From JBCCMB01 sp039026555 (lineage in GTDB: Bacteria; Pseudomonadota; Alphaproteobacteria; Caulobacterales; Hyphomonadaceae), in NCBI GenBank assembly GCA_039026555.1, contig JBCCMB010000042.1, positions 1 to 19,794 of the forward strand: a stretch of 19,794 nt of DNA, in the 5' to 3' direction. The translations under genes were made by a program, and so were the position numbers. Below are positions 1 to 8,631 of the stretch, one piece after another. Position 1 is the first letter of the stretch. The number at the start of each line of letters is the position of its first letter. The notes beneath the pieces were generated by a model. It worked only from the letters and a program-made list of their open reading frames with translations, was not told where the DNA came from and did not search any database.

Positions 1-849
1 AAAACTCTCGGCCATGCGCAATGAGAGGGGATAGGCGAACCGGTGGCCGATGAGCTCGAAAGGGCCGATGAAATCGCCGGCGCGCAGCCTTAACTCAGCT
101 TCGAAGTCTTGGTCTCGCATCGCCTCTAGCGTCTCCGCCGTATCTTTGGGCTCGGTCCAAATGATGTTCGCGCGGTTGTCGGGGAGGGGAAGAACCGCGA
201 GCGGCCCGGTTTTGAGAAAGACCTGCCGAGCTGCGCCCTGATGATCATTTTCAAGCTGCACGCTCGCGGCAAGCGCGGTCGCTGCATAGTCGTGGCCATG
301 AAGGCGAATGCCGGACGCCGAGCGTACGGCGGAGTTCGCGCCATCGCATCCGACTATAATGCGCGCTTCCGCCCTGAAGTCGCTGCTCCCGACCCGCACA
401 ACCCCATTTGCGACGTCCAAATGCGTCAGCGGCGCTCCGCGGCGCACTGTGATGGAGTCGCGCGCGGCGAGCGCTTCGTCCAGCGTTCGCTGAATGTGGC
501 GGTGCTCGACCATATAGCCGAGCGGCTCCTCAGCGGTGTTTGTGTCGGATTGATCGATGATCAGTCGTCGGCCCAGCTCGCTTTCCGCTTGCACGCCGAC
601 GATTGGCTGCGCTGTTTTCTCCAGTGCATCCGCGACGCCAACCACTCGCCACATGCGCCAGCATCCGATTGAGATCGAAAATGCGCGGCCGTCAAAATCA
701 TCAGAAGTATTTGATTTTAAAGGACTAGCGTCGAGCAAAAGCGTGTCGAATCCAGCATCGCCCGCCGCGATCGCCAGGCTTGCGCCAACCACGCCGCCGC
801 CAATGATGGCGAGGTCGTATGTGTGGGCGGAAAATGGCGCGGTCTTCAT
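1..849 (-). CDS. UbiH/UbiF/COQ6-family FAD-dependent monooxygenase (3' end cut by window)
   Basis: Flavin-dependent aromatic hydroxylase of the UbiH/VisC/COQ6 family, whose best known members hydroxylate the ring of ubiquinone precursors at the inner membrane. The first 283 codons are visible and run unbroken to base 1, so the C-terminus lies outside. The N-terminus carries the FAD ADP-binding fold IIGGGVVGAS (residues 15-24), then the family motif DGRAFSIS (53-60), a GYMVEHRHIQ block (111-120) typical of UbiH proteins, and the second FAD/NAD motif GCDGANSAVR (167-176). The ATG at 849-847 is preceded by an AAGG ribosome site at good spacing. It is divergent from amt across a 218-bp gap. The family call is firm. 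Which ring position it hydroxylates, and whether the substrate is really a ubiquinone precursor, cannot be read from this part. Confidence 0.88.
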   Translation of the reverse strand, partial: MKTAPFSAHTYDLAIIGGGVVGASLAIAAGDAGFDTLLLDASPLKSNTSDDFDGRAFSISIGCWRMWRVVGVADALEKTAQPIVGVQAESELGRRLIIDQSDTNTAEEPLGYMVEHRHIQRTLDEALAARDSITVRRGAPLTHLDVANGVVRVGSSDFRAEARIIVGCDGANSAVRSASGIRLHGHDYAATALAASVQLENDHQGAARQVFLKTGPLAVLPLPDNRANIIWTEPKDTAETLEAMRDQDFEAELRLRAGDFIGPFELIGHRFAYPLSLRMAESF

Positions 850-1067
850 GACCCTTGAGGTAGCGCCACCAAGTCGCGCCTGTCCAGCGGCGCCGCTCTT
901 TTGTGCGTTTTCGCCGCATGGGCGCCCTTCGCTTGCTCAAAATTCAACCAAGTTCGACGGCCCTTAGGGGTGTTCTTGAAGATAACGTCGCTCACGCCAG
1001 GATCGCGTCGGCTGGCGCTTCCGGCATTGGAGGGCGTCGACCCAATTTTGTATGGGAGAGGGGTTTA

Positions 1068-2423
1068 ATGACCTTTAGATCTGGATTGATAGGGCGATTT
1101 GCGGGGGTCGCCTCATTGGCCGGCCTGGCCGCGAGCGCCAGCGCTTGGGCGCAATCGGCTGAAGACTACGCGGCCCTGGTCGCGAAAGTGGAGGCCTTGG
1201 AGGCTGGGGCCGGCATCGCGCCTTATGTCGACAACTCGTATCTGTTCTTGCTGTCTGGCTTGGTCGTCATGTTCATGGCGGCGGGCTTTTGTATGCTGGA
1301 AGCCGGCCTTGTTCGGTCCAAAAATGCGGCGCTGCAAGTTGTTAAGAACGTATCCTTGTTCTCTGTCGCAGGAATGATGTTCTGGATTGTCGGCTACAAG
1401 CTGCTTTATCCGGGCGCGTGGACCGTTGAAGGCTATATCGGCGAGTTCGGTTTGTGGTCGGTCGACGACAGCGGCTCGCTCGAAACCGGCTATTCCGCTG
1501 GGTCCGATTGGTTCTTCCAGATGGTCTTTGTCGCCACAGCGGCGTCGATTGTGTCTGGTACGGTCGCCGAGCGCATCAAGCTTTGGCCTTTCCTGATCTT
1601 CACGGCGGTTCTGACCGGCATCATCTATCCGATCCAGTGCTCCTGGCAGTGGGGCGGCGGTTGGCTGTCTGAAGCGGGCTTCTCCGATTTCGCCGGCTCC
1701 ACCTTGGTGCACTCTACGGGCGGCTGGGCGGCTCTGGCCGGCGCGCTGATCCTTGGACCGCGTCTTGGCAAATATGTCGACGGCAAAGTGAACCCGATGC
1801 CTGGCTCCAACATTCCATTGGCCGCTTTGGGTACGTTTATCCTGTGGTTCGGTTGGTTCGGCTTTAACGGCGGTTCTCAGCTTGCGGCGGGCACGTTTGA
1901 CGACATCAACGCCGTCGCCACCATCTTCATCAACACGAACACGGCGGCTGCATCCGGCGTGATCGCGGCGATGCTCCTCACGGGCGCGCTCTACAAGAAA
2001 ATCGACGCAACCATGGTGTTCAACGGCGCGATCGGCGGTCTCGTGGCCATCACTGCCGAACCGCTGACGCCATCGCTTCCGATGGCGACCCTGATCGGCG
2101 CGATCGGCGGCGTGCTCGTCGTTCTGTCCGTGCCGTTGTTGGATCGCTTGAAAATCGACGACGTCGTCGGCGCCATCCCGGCTCACCTTGTGGCCGGCAT
2201 TTGGGGCACGATGGCGGTTCCGTTGACGAATTCGGGCACGAATTTCGGCACGCAAGCGCTTGGTGTTGTTGCAGTCGGCGTATTCGTGTTCATCACGTCC
2301 GCGATCGTATGGTTCGTCCTGAAAATGACCGTTGGCATTCGCGTCAGCGAAGAAGACGAGTTAGAAGGCGTGGACAAGATCGAAACCGGCCTGGAAGCCT
2401 ATCCGGACTTCATCAAACAATAA
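1068..2423 (+). CDS. amt: Ammonium transporter (Amt/MEP/Rh family)
   Basis: Trimeric inner-membrane channel that conducts ammonium or ammonia. The 451-residue protein begins with a cleavable-looking signal sequence (hydrophobic 12-26, then ASAWAQ), as many bacterial Amt proteins do, followed by about eleven membrane segments. Key pore features align with E. coli AmtB: Asp207 in DFAG, the twin histidines His215 (STLVHSTGG) and His373 (PAHLVAGIWG), a phenylalanine pair near FFQ (149-151), and WFGFNGGS (263-270). The ATG at 1068 follows a GGGAGAGGGG purine run and starts the signal peptide. The same frame is open upstream to a GTG at 903, but that extension has no transporter similarity. No glnK (PII) gene is adjacent, unlike the common glnK-amtB operon, so PII control could only come from elsewhere. 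A strong terminator follows. Confidence 0.95.
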   Translation: MTFRSGLIGRFAGVASLAGLAASASAWAQSAEDYAALVAKVEALEAGAGIAPYVDNSYLFLLSGLVVMFMAAGFCMLEAGLVRSKNAALQVVKNVSLFSVAGMMFWIVGYKLLYPGAWTVEGYIGEFGLWSVDDSGSLETGYSAGSDWFFQMVFVATAASIVSGTVAERIKLWPFLIFTAVLTGIIYPIQCSWQWGGGWLSEAGFSDFAGSTLVHSTGGWAALAGALILGPRLGKYVDGKVNPMPGSNIPLAALGTFILWFGWFGFNGGSQLAAGTFDDINAVATIFINTNTAAASGVIAAMLLTGALYKKIDATMVFNGAIGGLVAITAEPLTPSLPMATLIGAIGGVLVVLSVPLLDRLKIDDVVGAIPAHLVAGIWGTMAVPLTNSGTNFGTQALGVVAVGVFVFITSAIVWFVLKMTVGIRVSEEDELEGVDKIETGLEAYPDFIKQ

Positions 2424-2465
2424 GTCTCAGGCGTACTGGCGGGGCGGGGACCCCGCCTTCAAATG

Positions 2466-2501
2466 GGCTCCGAAGCTTTGGCTTCGGAGCCTTATTTTTT
2501 T
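2466..2501 (+). terminator. Rho-independent terminator after amt
   Basis: A perfect 11-bp inverted repeat, GGCTCCGAAGC / GCTTCGGAGCC, has a 4-base TTTG loop and is followed immediately by TTATTTTTTT. It lies 42 bp after the amt stop and separates amt from ftsK, so ftsK must have its own promoter or rely on read-through. A smaller GC-rich inverted repeat (GGCGG/CCGCC, 2443-2457) lies just upstream. Confidence 0.93.
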
Positions 2502-2604
2502 GTCATAATGCATGTTCTGGCCTCCGCGTTTGCTCCCCGTTAAGGCCCTCGCGTCACCCTGGTCTTCGATGGACAAGAACACAGACGACCGAGGTACGAC
2601 GCCC

Positions 2605-5115
2605 ATGCCGCAAGCGCGCGCCGCCGAAACCCAAGCCTATGCCGACGAACTCCGCCGCGAGAGCGCATTCACGCGCGTTCTGTCGGGCCTAGCAGCGTTT
2701 TCGCTGGGCGTATTCGTATGTGGAGCGTGCGGGTCATACTCGCCGACGGACCCGAGTTGGAATGCGGCCGTGGATGTGGCCCCGTCAAACTTGTTTGGCG
2801 TCGTCGGCGCGGTTGGCGCGGACGTTATGACGCAAATGTTCGGCTGGACGGCTTGGCTTGCCGGCTTTGCGTTAATGATTGGCGGCTTACGCCGAACCTT
2901 CGCCATCGGTCCTCGCCGGGCGAAGCGTTGGGTTTGGGGCGCATTGGGCGTTACGCTCGCTGGGGTTTGCCTGGCCAAATGGCCGATTCCAGCAGCTTGG
3001 CCGCTCGCCATCGGTTTGGGCGGCGTGTTGGGCGAGCGCCTGCTTCACTTGTTTTCAATGCCGTTTGCGGCCTTAGCGGCGCCAAGCCCAGAAATGTGGG
3101 CGGCGATTGTCGCCGGCGTCGGATCGATCGTCACGGCGGCGATGTGCATGGGTTTTGGCGCGCGGGATGGCGCGGCCTTGGTTCACACGCTTAAGCGCAC
3201 CGCAGAGGGCGCCGGTCATGTCAGCGTGGGGGCGGGCGCGCGGGTCGTATCTGGCGCGGGCGGCGTTCAAAGCGCAGGTCGTCGTCTTGCGGGCTTGGCC
3301 AAGCTTCTCGGCCGCAAATCCGAGCCGCGCCGTCGTTCCGAGCCTGCGCTTTTCTTAGAAGACGACATGTTCAGCACGGGCGAGCGCGGTTTCTTGTCGG
3401 CTGTTGAGGCGGCTGAGGCTGGCGACGCGTCGTCGCGAAAAACTATTCGCCCTTCGGCGAGTGAGGATGACGCCGAGGAGAGCTTCGACGGCACCATCGA
3501 CGCAGCAGAGATCAAGCGTCGCTTGTTGCCGCGGAAACCGCAAAAACCAGCGCCGCAACAAAACGATCCGATCGTGTCGCGCGAGCAGGGCATTGCGCTT
3601 CCGCCATTGGATCTGCTCGCGGCCCCGCCGGCGCGCAACACCGAAGTGGACGAAGCCCGCCTGCTGGAAATGGCCGAGCGTCTGCAAATGGTGCTGAATG
3701 ATTTCGGCGTGCGCGGACGCATCCTCGAAGTGCGGCCTGGACCAGTCGTGACCTTGTTCGAGTTCGAACCCGCGCCGGGCGTCAAATCTTCGCGCGTCAT
3801 TGCGCTTGCCGAGGACATTGCGCGCTCAATGAGCGCCACGGCCGCACGTGTGGCTGTTGTTCCGGGGCGCAACGCCATTGGCGTCGAATTGCCGAACGAC
3901 GCTAGAGAAACGGTTTATTTGCGCAATTTGCTTGCGGCTCAGAGCTTCCGCCGCAGCCGCGCCGCTTTGCCGCTGACGCTCGGCGAAACCATTGGCGGGG
4001 AGCCCATTGTCGCGGATTTGGCCAAGATGCCGCATTTGCTGATCGCGGGCACCACGGGATCGGGTAAATCGGTCGGTATCAACGCCATGATCTTGTCATT
4101 GATGTACAAGCTGCCGCCGGAGAAATGCCGTTTTATCATGATCGACCCTAAAATGCTGGAATTGTCGATCTATGAAGGCGTGCCGCACTTGTTGTCGCCC
4201 GTGGTCATCGACCCGCAAAAAGCCGTGGCGGCCCTCAAATGGGTCGTTCGGGAGATGGAAAGCCGTTACGAGGTGATGTCCAAACTCGGCGTCCGTAACA
4301 TTTCCGGCTTCAACGCGAAGGCGGAAGAGGCGTCGAAATCTGGCGAAGTGTTTACGCGCCCCGTGCAAAAGGGCTTCGACGAAGAGACTGGCGAGATCTT
4401 GTGGGAAAATGAGCCGATCGACATGCGGCCCATGCCTCACATCGTTGTCGTCATCGACGAAATGGCTGATCTCATGATCGTCGCGGGCAAGGAAATCGAA
4501 GCCTTGGTCCAGCGTCTGGCGCAGATGGCTCGCGCGGCCGGAATTCACTTGATTACGGCGACCCAACGACCATCGGTTGACGTCATCACCGGCACGATCA
4601 AAGCGAATTTCCCGACGCGTATTTCCTACATGGTCACCACCAAGATCGATAGCCGCACGATTTTAGGCGAGCAGGGCGCAGAGCAGCTCCTGGGAATGGG
4701 CGATCTGCTCTACATGGCGTCTGGCGGAAAGATTCAACGCCTGCATGGCCCCTTCGTCGCCGATGACGAAGTGGAATCCATCGTCAATTATCTGAAGAGC
4801 CAGGGCGAGCCCGACTATGTTGAGGGCGTGACGGACGAGGTTGAAGAAGAGGTCTCGGTCGCGGATGCGGCGTTCGGAACCTCCTCCGGCGATCCGGAAG
4901 AAGATCTTTATGTTCAAGCGGTTGAAGTGGTTCTGCGCGACAAGCGCGCGTCGACCTCTTACATCCAGCGCCGATTGAAGATCGGCTACAATCGCGCCGC
5001 ATCCCTGATTGAGCGTATGGAAAACGAAGGCATTGTCGGCCAAGCGAATCATGCCGGCAAGCGGGAGATTCTTGGTCCTCCAGGCGGTCCGCCGGCCGCG
5101 AACGACGCTGCTTAA
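2605..5115 (+). CDS. ftsK: FtsK/SpoIIIE-type DNA translocase
   Basis: Septum-anchored motor that pumps DNA through the closing division site and promotes chromosome dimer resolution. From the chosen ATG at 2605 it has 836 residues. Several membrane segments lie between about 24 and 185, including the periplasmic SYSPTDPSWN motif (44-53). A charged, proline-containing linker (about 250-350) leads to the alpha domain and then the RecA-like motor, with Walker A GTTGSGKS (482-489) and Walker B VVVIDE (614-619). ATQRPSVDVI and the C-terminal gamma winged helix (about 766-823, with SYIQRRLKIGYNRAASLIERM), the part that reads KOPS sites in characterised FtsK, follow. The frame is open to ATGs at 2512 and 2569. 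I prefer 2605 because GAGGT sits 9 bases before it and the membrane region starts soon after. It converges on the amidase with a 2-bp gap. Confidence 0.95.
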   Translation: MPQARAAETQAYADELRRESAFTRVLSGLAAFSLGVFVCGACGSYSPTDPSWNAAVDVAPSNLFGVVGAVGADVMTQMFGWTAWLAGFALMIGGLRRTFAIGPRRAKRWVWGALGVTLAGVCLAKWPIPAAWPLAIGLGGVLGERLLHLFSMPFAALAAPSPEMWAAIVAGVGSIVTAAMCMGFGARDGAALVHTLKRTAEGAGHVSVGAGARVVSGAGGVQSAGRRLAGLAKLLGRKSEPRRRSEPALFLEDDMFSTGERGFLSAVEAAEAGDASSRKTIRPSASEDDAEESFDGTIDAAEIKRRLLPRKPQKPAPQQNDPIVSREQGIALPPLDLLAAPPARNTEVDEARLLEMAERLQMVLNDFGVRGRILEVRPGPVVTLFEFEPAPGVKSSRVIALAEDIARSMSATAARVAVVPGRNAIGVELPNDARETVYLRNLLAAQSFRRSRAALPLTLGETIGGEPIVADLAKMPHLLIAGTTGSGKSVGINAMILSLMYKLPPEKCRFIMIDPKMLELSIYEGVPHLLSPVVIDPQKAVAALKWVVREMESRYEVMSKLGVRNISGFNAKAEEASKSGEVFTRPVQKGFDEETGEILWENEPIDMRPMPHIVVVIDEMADLMIVAGKEIEALVQRLAQMARAAGIHLITATQRPSVDVITGTIKANFPTRISYMVTTKIDSRTILGEQGAEQLLGMGDLLYMASGGKIQRLHGPFVADDEVESIVNYLKSQGEPDYVEGVTDEVEEEVSVADAAFGTSSGDPEEDLYVQAVEVVLRDKRASTSYIQRRLKIGYNRAASLIERMENEGIVGQANHAGKREILGPPGGPPAANDAA

Positions 5116-5117
5116 GC

Positions 5118-6569
5118 CTAAAGGTTCGGCGCTTGGAAGCCTCCCATTTGGCGTTCTAGCGCTTCGGCGATGTCGAGGATTTTTTCGTCCTCGCCTTCCG
5201 CGCCAATGATTTGAACGCCGACGGGAAAACCATTCCCCGCTTTGCCGGCGGGAATAACGGCGGCGGGCAAATGACACGCCGTCGCCAAAGACATCCAGCA
5301 CAAAAAGGAGCCATAAGGCTCCCGGGCGCCGTCTACGAGAAGCCTACGGCTAAGTAAGTCTCCCTCGTGCATGTGAGCGAAAGCGGGGGTGGGGGTGACG
5401 GGTGCTATAATGGCGTCAAACGATTGAAAGAACCGCGCGACCCGGGATTTCATTTGGGCGCGCGCTTCGTCGGCCTTCAGCCAGTCCGTGTACCGCGCGG
5501 TGGAATAAACCGCCCATTTCGCGCGGGTGAAGACCCTGGGACCCACGAATAGCTTTGCCAAGGGTCGGGCGGCCTCCATCGCGCCGAGCATCGCCGGCGG
5601 TAAATCGCCCGCCAAAGTGGCGATTAAGAGCTGCATGTAGATGTCGAGAAGTTCCGCGCCGTCGATATCCGGCTTTGCTTTCGCGGTCTGGGCGCCCGCG
5701 TCGCGCGCGGCGTCGCTGGCACGTTTCACGGCCTCCTTGCACGCCTGCGACAACGGAAATGCGTCGTCCTCGGACCAAATCGCCAGCCTGCGCATGTTCA
5801 GCGGGGCGGGGGAGGCGTTATCTCCCGTCGATGTATCGGCGATGACGCTGAACAGACGTTTTAGGTCCGCGACATTCCGCGCCATAGGCCCCGCAACGTT
5901 GAGATCGCGTGCTGACAAAGCGCCAGGCGCCGGAGGAATATGGCCCGCGACAGATATACGGCCATAGCTGGGCTTTAAGGAGCAAACCCCGCAAAAATGG
6001 GCGGGCGTTCTTAGGCTCCCGCCGATATCGGATCCGACCTCTAGGGGCGTGACGCCGGAAGCAAGCGCCGCCGCAGCGCCGCCGGACGAGCCGCCGGGCG
6101 TCAATTTGGGATCATAGGGATTGTTGGTGACGCCATAGACGGAATTGTAGGTCTGACAATCGCCCGCCAGATAGGGCGTGTTTGTCTTGCCCCATATTAC
6201 CGCGCCGGCGTCCTTAAGGCGCTTGACGATCGCAGCGTCCTCAACGCGCGTAGACCGGTCAGCGTATTCCGGCGCGCCGGCCACGGCGGGCAAGCCATTT
6301 ACGTCGAACGTATCCTTCACAGTCATAGGAAGGCCGTGAAGCGGGCCAACAATTTTGCCATTTGAGGCGTCTCGATCTAGTCGCGCCGCCGTCTCCCGAG
6401 CGCGCGGTAGATCGGTCTTGATGACGGCGTTGAGCTGCGGATTGAGCTTTTGAAAGCGCGTGACATGGGCCTCTAACAATGCCGTTGCAGAGATGCGCCG
6501 CGCCGCAAGATCATCCAAAAGCATTGAAGCAGAGCTGTAGGGGTCGAAAATCGCCGCGCCGTTCGTCAA
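5118..6569 (-). CDS. Amidase signature family hydrolase
   Basis: Hydrolase of the amidase signature family (Ser-cisSer-Lys enzymes), which splits carboxylic amides; the substrate cannot be inferred. Counted from the TTG at 6569 it has 483 residues. All catalytic elements are present: Lys85 in TVKDTFD, the glycine/serine loop GGSSGG (159-164) and the nucleophile region GSDIGGSLR (180-188, Ser185). The C-terminal GFPVGVQIIG block is also typical. The start is uncertain: the frame is open to an ATG at 6623 inside dapB (58-bp overlap, no ribosome site), a TTG at 6569 overlaps the dapB stop as TTGA, and an internal ATG lies at 6524, very close to the first family helix. The TTG gives a usual family N-terminus and suggests coupling to dapB, but this is inference. 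No terminator is visible in the 2 bp before the ftsK stop. Confidence 0.9.
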   Translation of the reverse strand: MTNGAAIFDPYSSASMLLDDLAARRISATALLEAHVTRFQKLNPQLNAVIKTDLPRARETAARLDRDASNGKIVGPLHGLPMTVKDTFDVNGLPAVAGAPEYADRSTRVEDAAIVKRLKDAGAVIWGKTNTPYLAGDCQTYNSVYGVTNNPYDPKLTPGGSSGGAAAALASGVTPLEVGSDIGGSLRTPAHFCGVCSLKPSYGRISVAGHIPPAPGALSARDLNVAGPMARNVADLKRLFSVIADTSTGDNASPAPLNMRRLAIWSEDDAFPLSQACKEAVKRASDAARDAGAQTAKAKPDIDGAELLDIYMQLLIATLAGDLPPAMLGAMEAARPLAKLFVGPRVFTRAKWAVYSTARYTDWLKADEARAQMKSRVARFFQSFDAIIAPVTPTPAFAHMHEGDLLSRRLLVDGAREPYGSFLCWMSLATACHLPAAVIPAGKAGNGFPVGVQIIGAEGEDEKILDIAEALERQMGGFQAPNL

Positions 6570-7369
6570 AGCCCGAGCACGTCCCGCATATTGTAATGCC
6601 CAGCTCTTTGTCCGACCGCCCATTTTGCGGCGTGCAGCGCCCCGTGCGCAAAGATCGATCGATCCAGCGCCTCATGGCGAAGCGATAACAGTTCGAACTC
6701 CGACGCAAACATAGCCTCGTGCTCGCCGACCACACCGCCAGCGCGGCGCACGGCGAAGCCGATTTTTCCCGGTTCACGCGCGCCTGTAAGCCCGTGATAG
6801 GGCGCAGTGCGCAGATCACTTAGGGACGCGCCGCGTCCTTGCGCTGCTGCTTCACCCAACATCAAAGCTGTCCCAGAGGGCGCATCCACCTTGGCGCGAT
6901 GATGCGTTTCGAGGATTTCAATATCCCAGTCAGCGCCGAGCCGTGCGGCGGCTTGCTCCACAAGCGCGCTGAGCAAATTGACGCCAAGTGAGAAATTCCC
7001 GGCTTTCACGATCGCCAGGCGTTCGCCATGCGCGGCGAGGCTCGCTTCCTCCGCCTCGGTGAAGCCCGTCGTTCCGATAATTGCGGCTTTAACAGGAGAG
7101 CCCGGGAGCGCGTCGAGCGCCGCAAGCGTCGCTTTAGGCGAGGTAAAATCGATCCAAACGTCGGCTTTGGCGACCGCATTGGCGATGTCGGCGGATATCG
7201 CCACGCCCAATGCGCGGCACCCAGCAAGGGCACCCAAATCCTGGCCGATTGCGGCGTCGCCGGGCTGCTCGGTCCCCCCAGCGAGGCTGAACTCGTCGGT
7301 CTGTGCGGCCTTGGCTAGGGCGCGCCCCATGCGGCCGGCCGCGCCGGCGATTGCAATGCGAATGCTCAT
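6566..7369 (-). CDS. dapB: 4-hydroxy-tetrahydrodipicolinate reductase DapB
   Basis: NAD(P)H-dependent reductase of the diaminopimelate pathway, making tetrahydrodipicolinate for lysine and peptidoglycan. It has 267 residues, the normal family length. Visible motifs are the nucleotide-binding GAAGRMG (9-15), IDFTSP (73-78), IIGTTGF (97-103), and the signature EILETHHRAKVDAPSGTAL (151-169), with His156 and Lys160 matching the catalytic His/Lys pair of E. coli DapB. The C-terminal VVGEHEAMF and RSIFAHGAL blocks are intact. The ATG at 7369-7367 is the only good start. It lies 57 bp after dnaJ on the same strand with no visible terminator between them, so it is probably cotranscribed with dnaKJ, and its stop overlaps the likely TTG start of the amidase. 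Confidence 0.96.
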   Translation of the reverse strand: MSIRIAIAGAAGRMGRALAKAAQTDEFSLAGGTEQPGDAAIGQDLGALAGCRALGVAISADIANAVAKADVWIDFTSPKATLAALDALPGSPVKAAIIGTTGFTEAEEASLAAHGERLAIVKAGNFSLGVNLLSALVEQAAARLGADWDIEILETHHRAKVDAPSGTALMLGEAAAQGRGASLSDLRTAPYHGLTGAREPGKIGFAVRRAGGVVGEHEAMFASEFELLSLRHEALDRSIFAHGALHAAKWAVGQRAGHYNMRDVLGL

Positions 7370-7426
7370 GGCGCCTTTATAGCGAGAAATTCACCGCTGG
7401 CGATTGGTTGATTGCGCGTCGGCGTC

Positions 7427-8560
7427 TTAAAGCGCTTCGTCGGCGTCGAAAAAGCGCTTCACCTTGTTGAAGAAGCCATTGCTTTCCGGATGGCTCTTTT
7501 CGGAGCATTCGTCGGAAAACTCCGCCAAAATCTCTTTCTGGCGCGCGGTTAGATTGCGCGGTGTTTCGACAAAGAGCTCCACATATAGATCGCCGGCGGG
7601 CCCGCCGCGCAGGGACGGCATGCCTTTGCCCTTAAGGCGCAACCTTTTGCCGGTTTGCGAGCCTTCGGGGATCTGAATGCGCGTGCGCCCGCCATCAATG
7701 GTGGGCATCTCAAAATCTCCGCCCAAAGCAGCTTTCATCATCGGCACGGCGGCGCGCGCGTAAAGTGTTGTTCCGTCGCGTTCGAAAATATCGTGGTCGA
7801 GCACGCCGACGAAAATATAAAGATCACCTTTGGGCCCTCCCTGGGCCCCTGGTTCGCCTTCGCCGGACAATCGGATGCGTTGTCCGTCCTCAATACCGGC
7901 CGGGATGTTTACTTGCAGCGTGCGGTCCTTTCGCACGACGCCCCGGCCGCCGCATTTTTTGCATGGCTTTGGAATGATCTGGCCCGTGCCTTGGCAGCGC
8001 GGACACGTACGTTCCATGGTGAAGAAGCCTTGCTGCGCCCGAACGCGTCCTGTGCCGCCGCACGTATCGCAGGTTTCCGCAGAAGTGCCGGGCTCAGCGC
8101 GAGACCCATCGCAGCGATCGCAGGTTTCCGTGCCCGGTACGGTGATTTCCGCGTTCTTTCCGGCGAACGCTTCTTCAAGCGTGATGTCGTAATCATAGCG
8201 CAGGTCCGCGCCGCGGGCCGGACCACGGCGTTGGCGTCCGCGCGCGCCGCCGAAGAATTCCGAAAACACGTCGCCAAACACGTCGCCGAATACATCTTCC
8301 GGGTTTCGCCCGCCAAAACCGCCGGATCCTGCGCCGCCATTTTCGAAGGCGGCTTTGCCATAGCGATCATAGGCCGCCCGTTTGTCCGGGTCGGACAGGA
8401 TCTCATAGGCTTCGGTGACTTGCTTGAACATTGCTTCAGCGGCGGGGTCGTCCGGATTGCGGTCCGGATGATACTCCATCGCTTTCTTGCGGAAGGCGGA
8501 TTTCAGCGCCTTGTCGTCCGCATCCTTAGCAACGCCTAGCGTATCGTAGTATTCGCTCAT
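7427..8560 (-). CDS. dnaJ: Chaperone protein DnaJ
   Basis: J-domain co-chaperone that delivers unfolded clients to DnaK and stimulates its ATPase. The 377-residue protein has the full type I layout: J domain with HPD at 31-33, Gly/Phe-rich segment (about 76-105, including a small repeat FGDVFGDVFSEFFGG), zinc domain with cysteine pairs at 147/150, 164/167, 186/189 and 200/203, and the two C-terminal beta domains. The first CXXC repeat is CDRCDGSRA, while the other three keep the CXXCXGXG form. The ATG at 8560 gives the canonical MSEYYDTLGV start. The frame is open 15 codons further but that part has no similarity. It follows dnaK by 71 bp, an interval occupied by a strong hairpin. Confidence 0.97.
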   Translation of the reverse strand: MSEYYDTLGVAKDADDKALKSAFRKKAMEYHPDRNPDDPAAEAMFKQVTEAYEILSDPDKRAAYDRYGKAAFENGGAGSGGFGGRNPEDVFGDVFGDVFSEFFGGARGRQRRGPARGADLRYDYDITLEEAFAGKNAEITVPGTETCDRCDGSRAEPGTSAETCDTCGGTGRVRAQQGFFTMERTCPRCQGTGQIIPKPCKKCGGRGVVRKDRTLQVNIPAGIEDGQRIRLSGEGEPGAQGGPKGDLYIFVGVLDHDIFERDGTTLYARAAVPMMKAALGGDFEMPTIDGGRTRIQIPEGSQTGKRLRLKGKGMPSLRGGPAGDLYVELFVETPRNLTARQKEILAEFSDECSEKSHPESNGFFNKVKRFFDADEAL

Positions 8561-8594
8561 CTGGCGGTCCGAATTTCGAGGACAGCGTCGGGTT

Positions 8595-8624
8595 GGGCGG
8601 CTCAAACGCGGGTTTGAGCCGCCC
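8595..8624 (-). promoter_or_regulatory. Intercistronic hairpin between dnaK and dnaJ
   Basis: A perfect 13-bp inverted repeat, GGGCGGCTCAAAC / GTTTGAGCCGCCC, with a 4-base loop starts 7 bases after the dnaK stop. On neither strand is it followed by a T-run, so it is not a classic intrinsic terminator. It probably stabilises the dnaK 3' end, marks a processing site or lowers dnaJ expression relative to dnaK. That role is inference; the repeat is read directly. Confidence 0.75.
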
Positions 8625-8631
8625 TAACAAC

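Noticed and set aside
1011..1028. Possible sigma-54 site (TGGCGC...) before amt
   Set aside because: The spacing between GG and GC is 8, not the required 10, so it does not fit the consensus.
903..1067. Upstream extension of the amt frame from a GTG at 903
   Set aside because: The 55 extra residues have no transporter or signal-peptide character, while the ATG at 1068 has a purine-rich ribosome site and begins a clear signal sequence.
1113..2255. 380-codon open frame on the minus strand inside amt
   Set aside because: It is antisense to a well conserved transporter, and its product is charged and low in hydrophobic structure, as expected of a GC-rich shadow frame.
4784..5301. Minus-strand frames across the end of ftsK
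   Set aside because: They are antisense to the conserved FtsK gamma domain and have no family features.
7655..8539. 294-codon plus-strand frame opposite dnaJ
   Set aside because: It lies wholly antisense to the conserved dnaJ domains and shows no recognisable domain.
8595..8624. dnaK-dnaJ hairpin as a true intrinsic terminator
   Set aside because: There is no T-run after either arm; it was kept only as an intercistronic hairpin.
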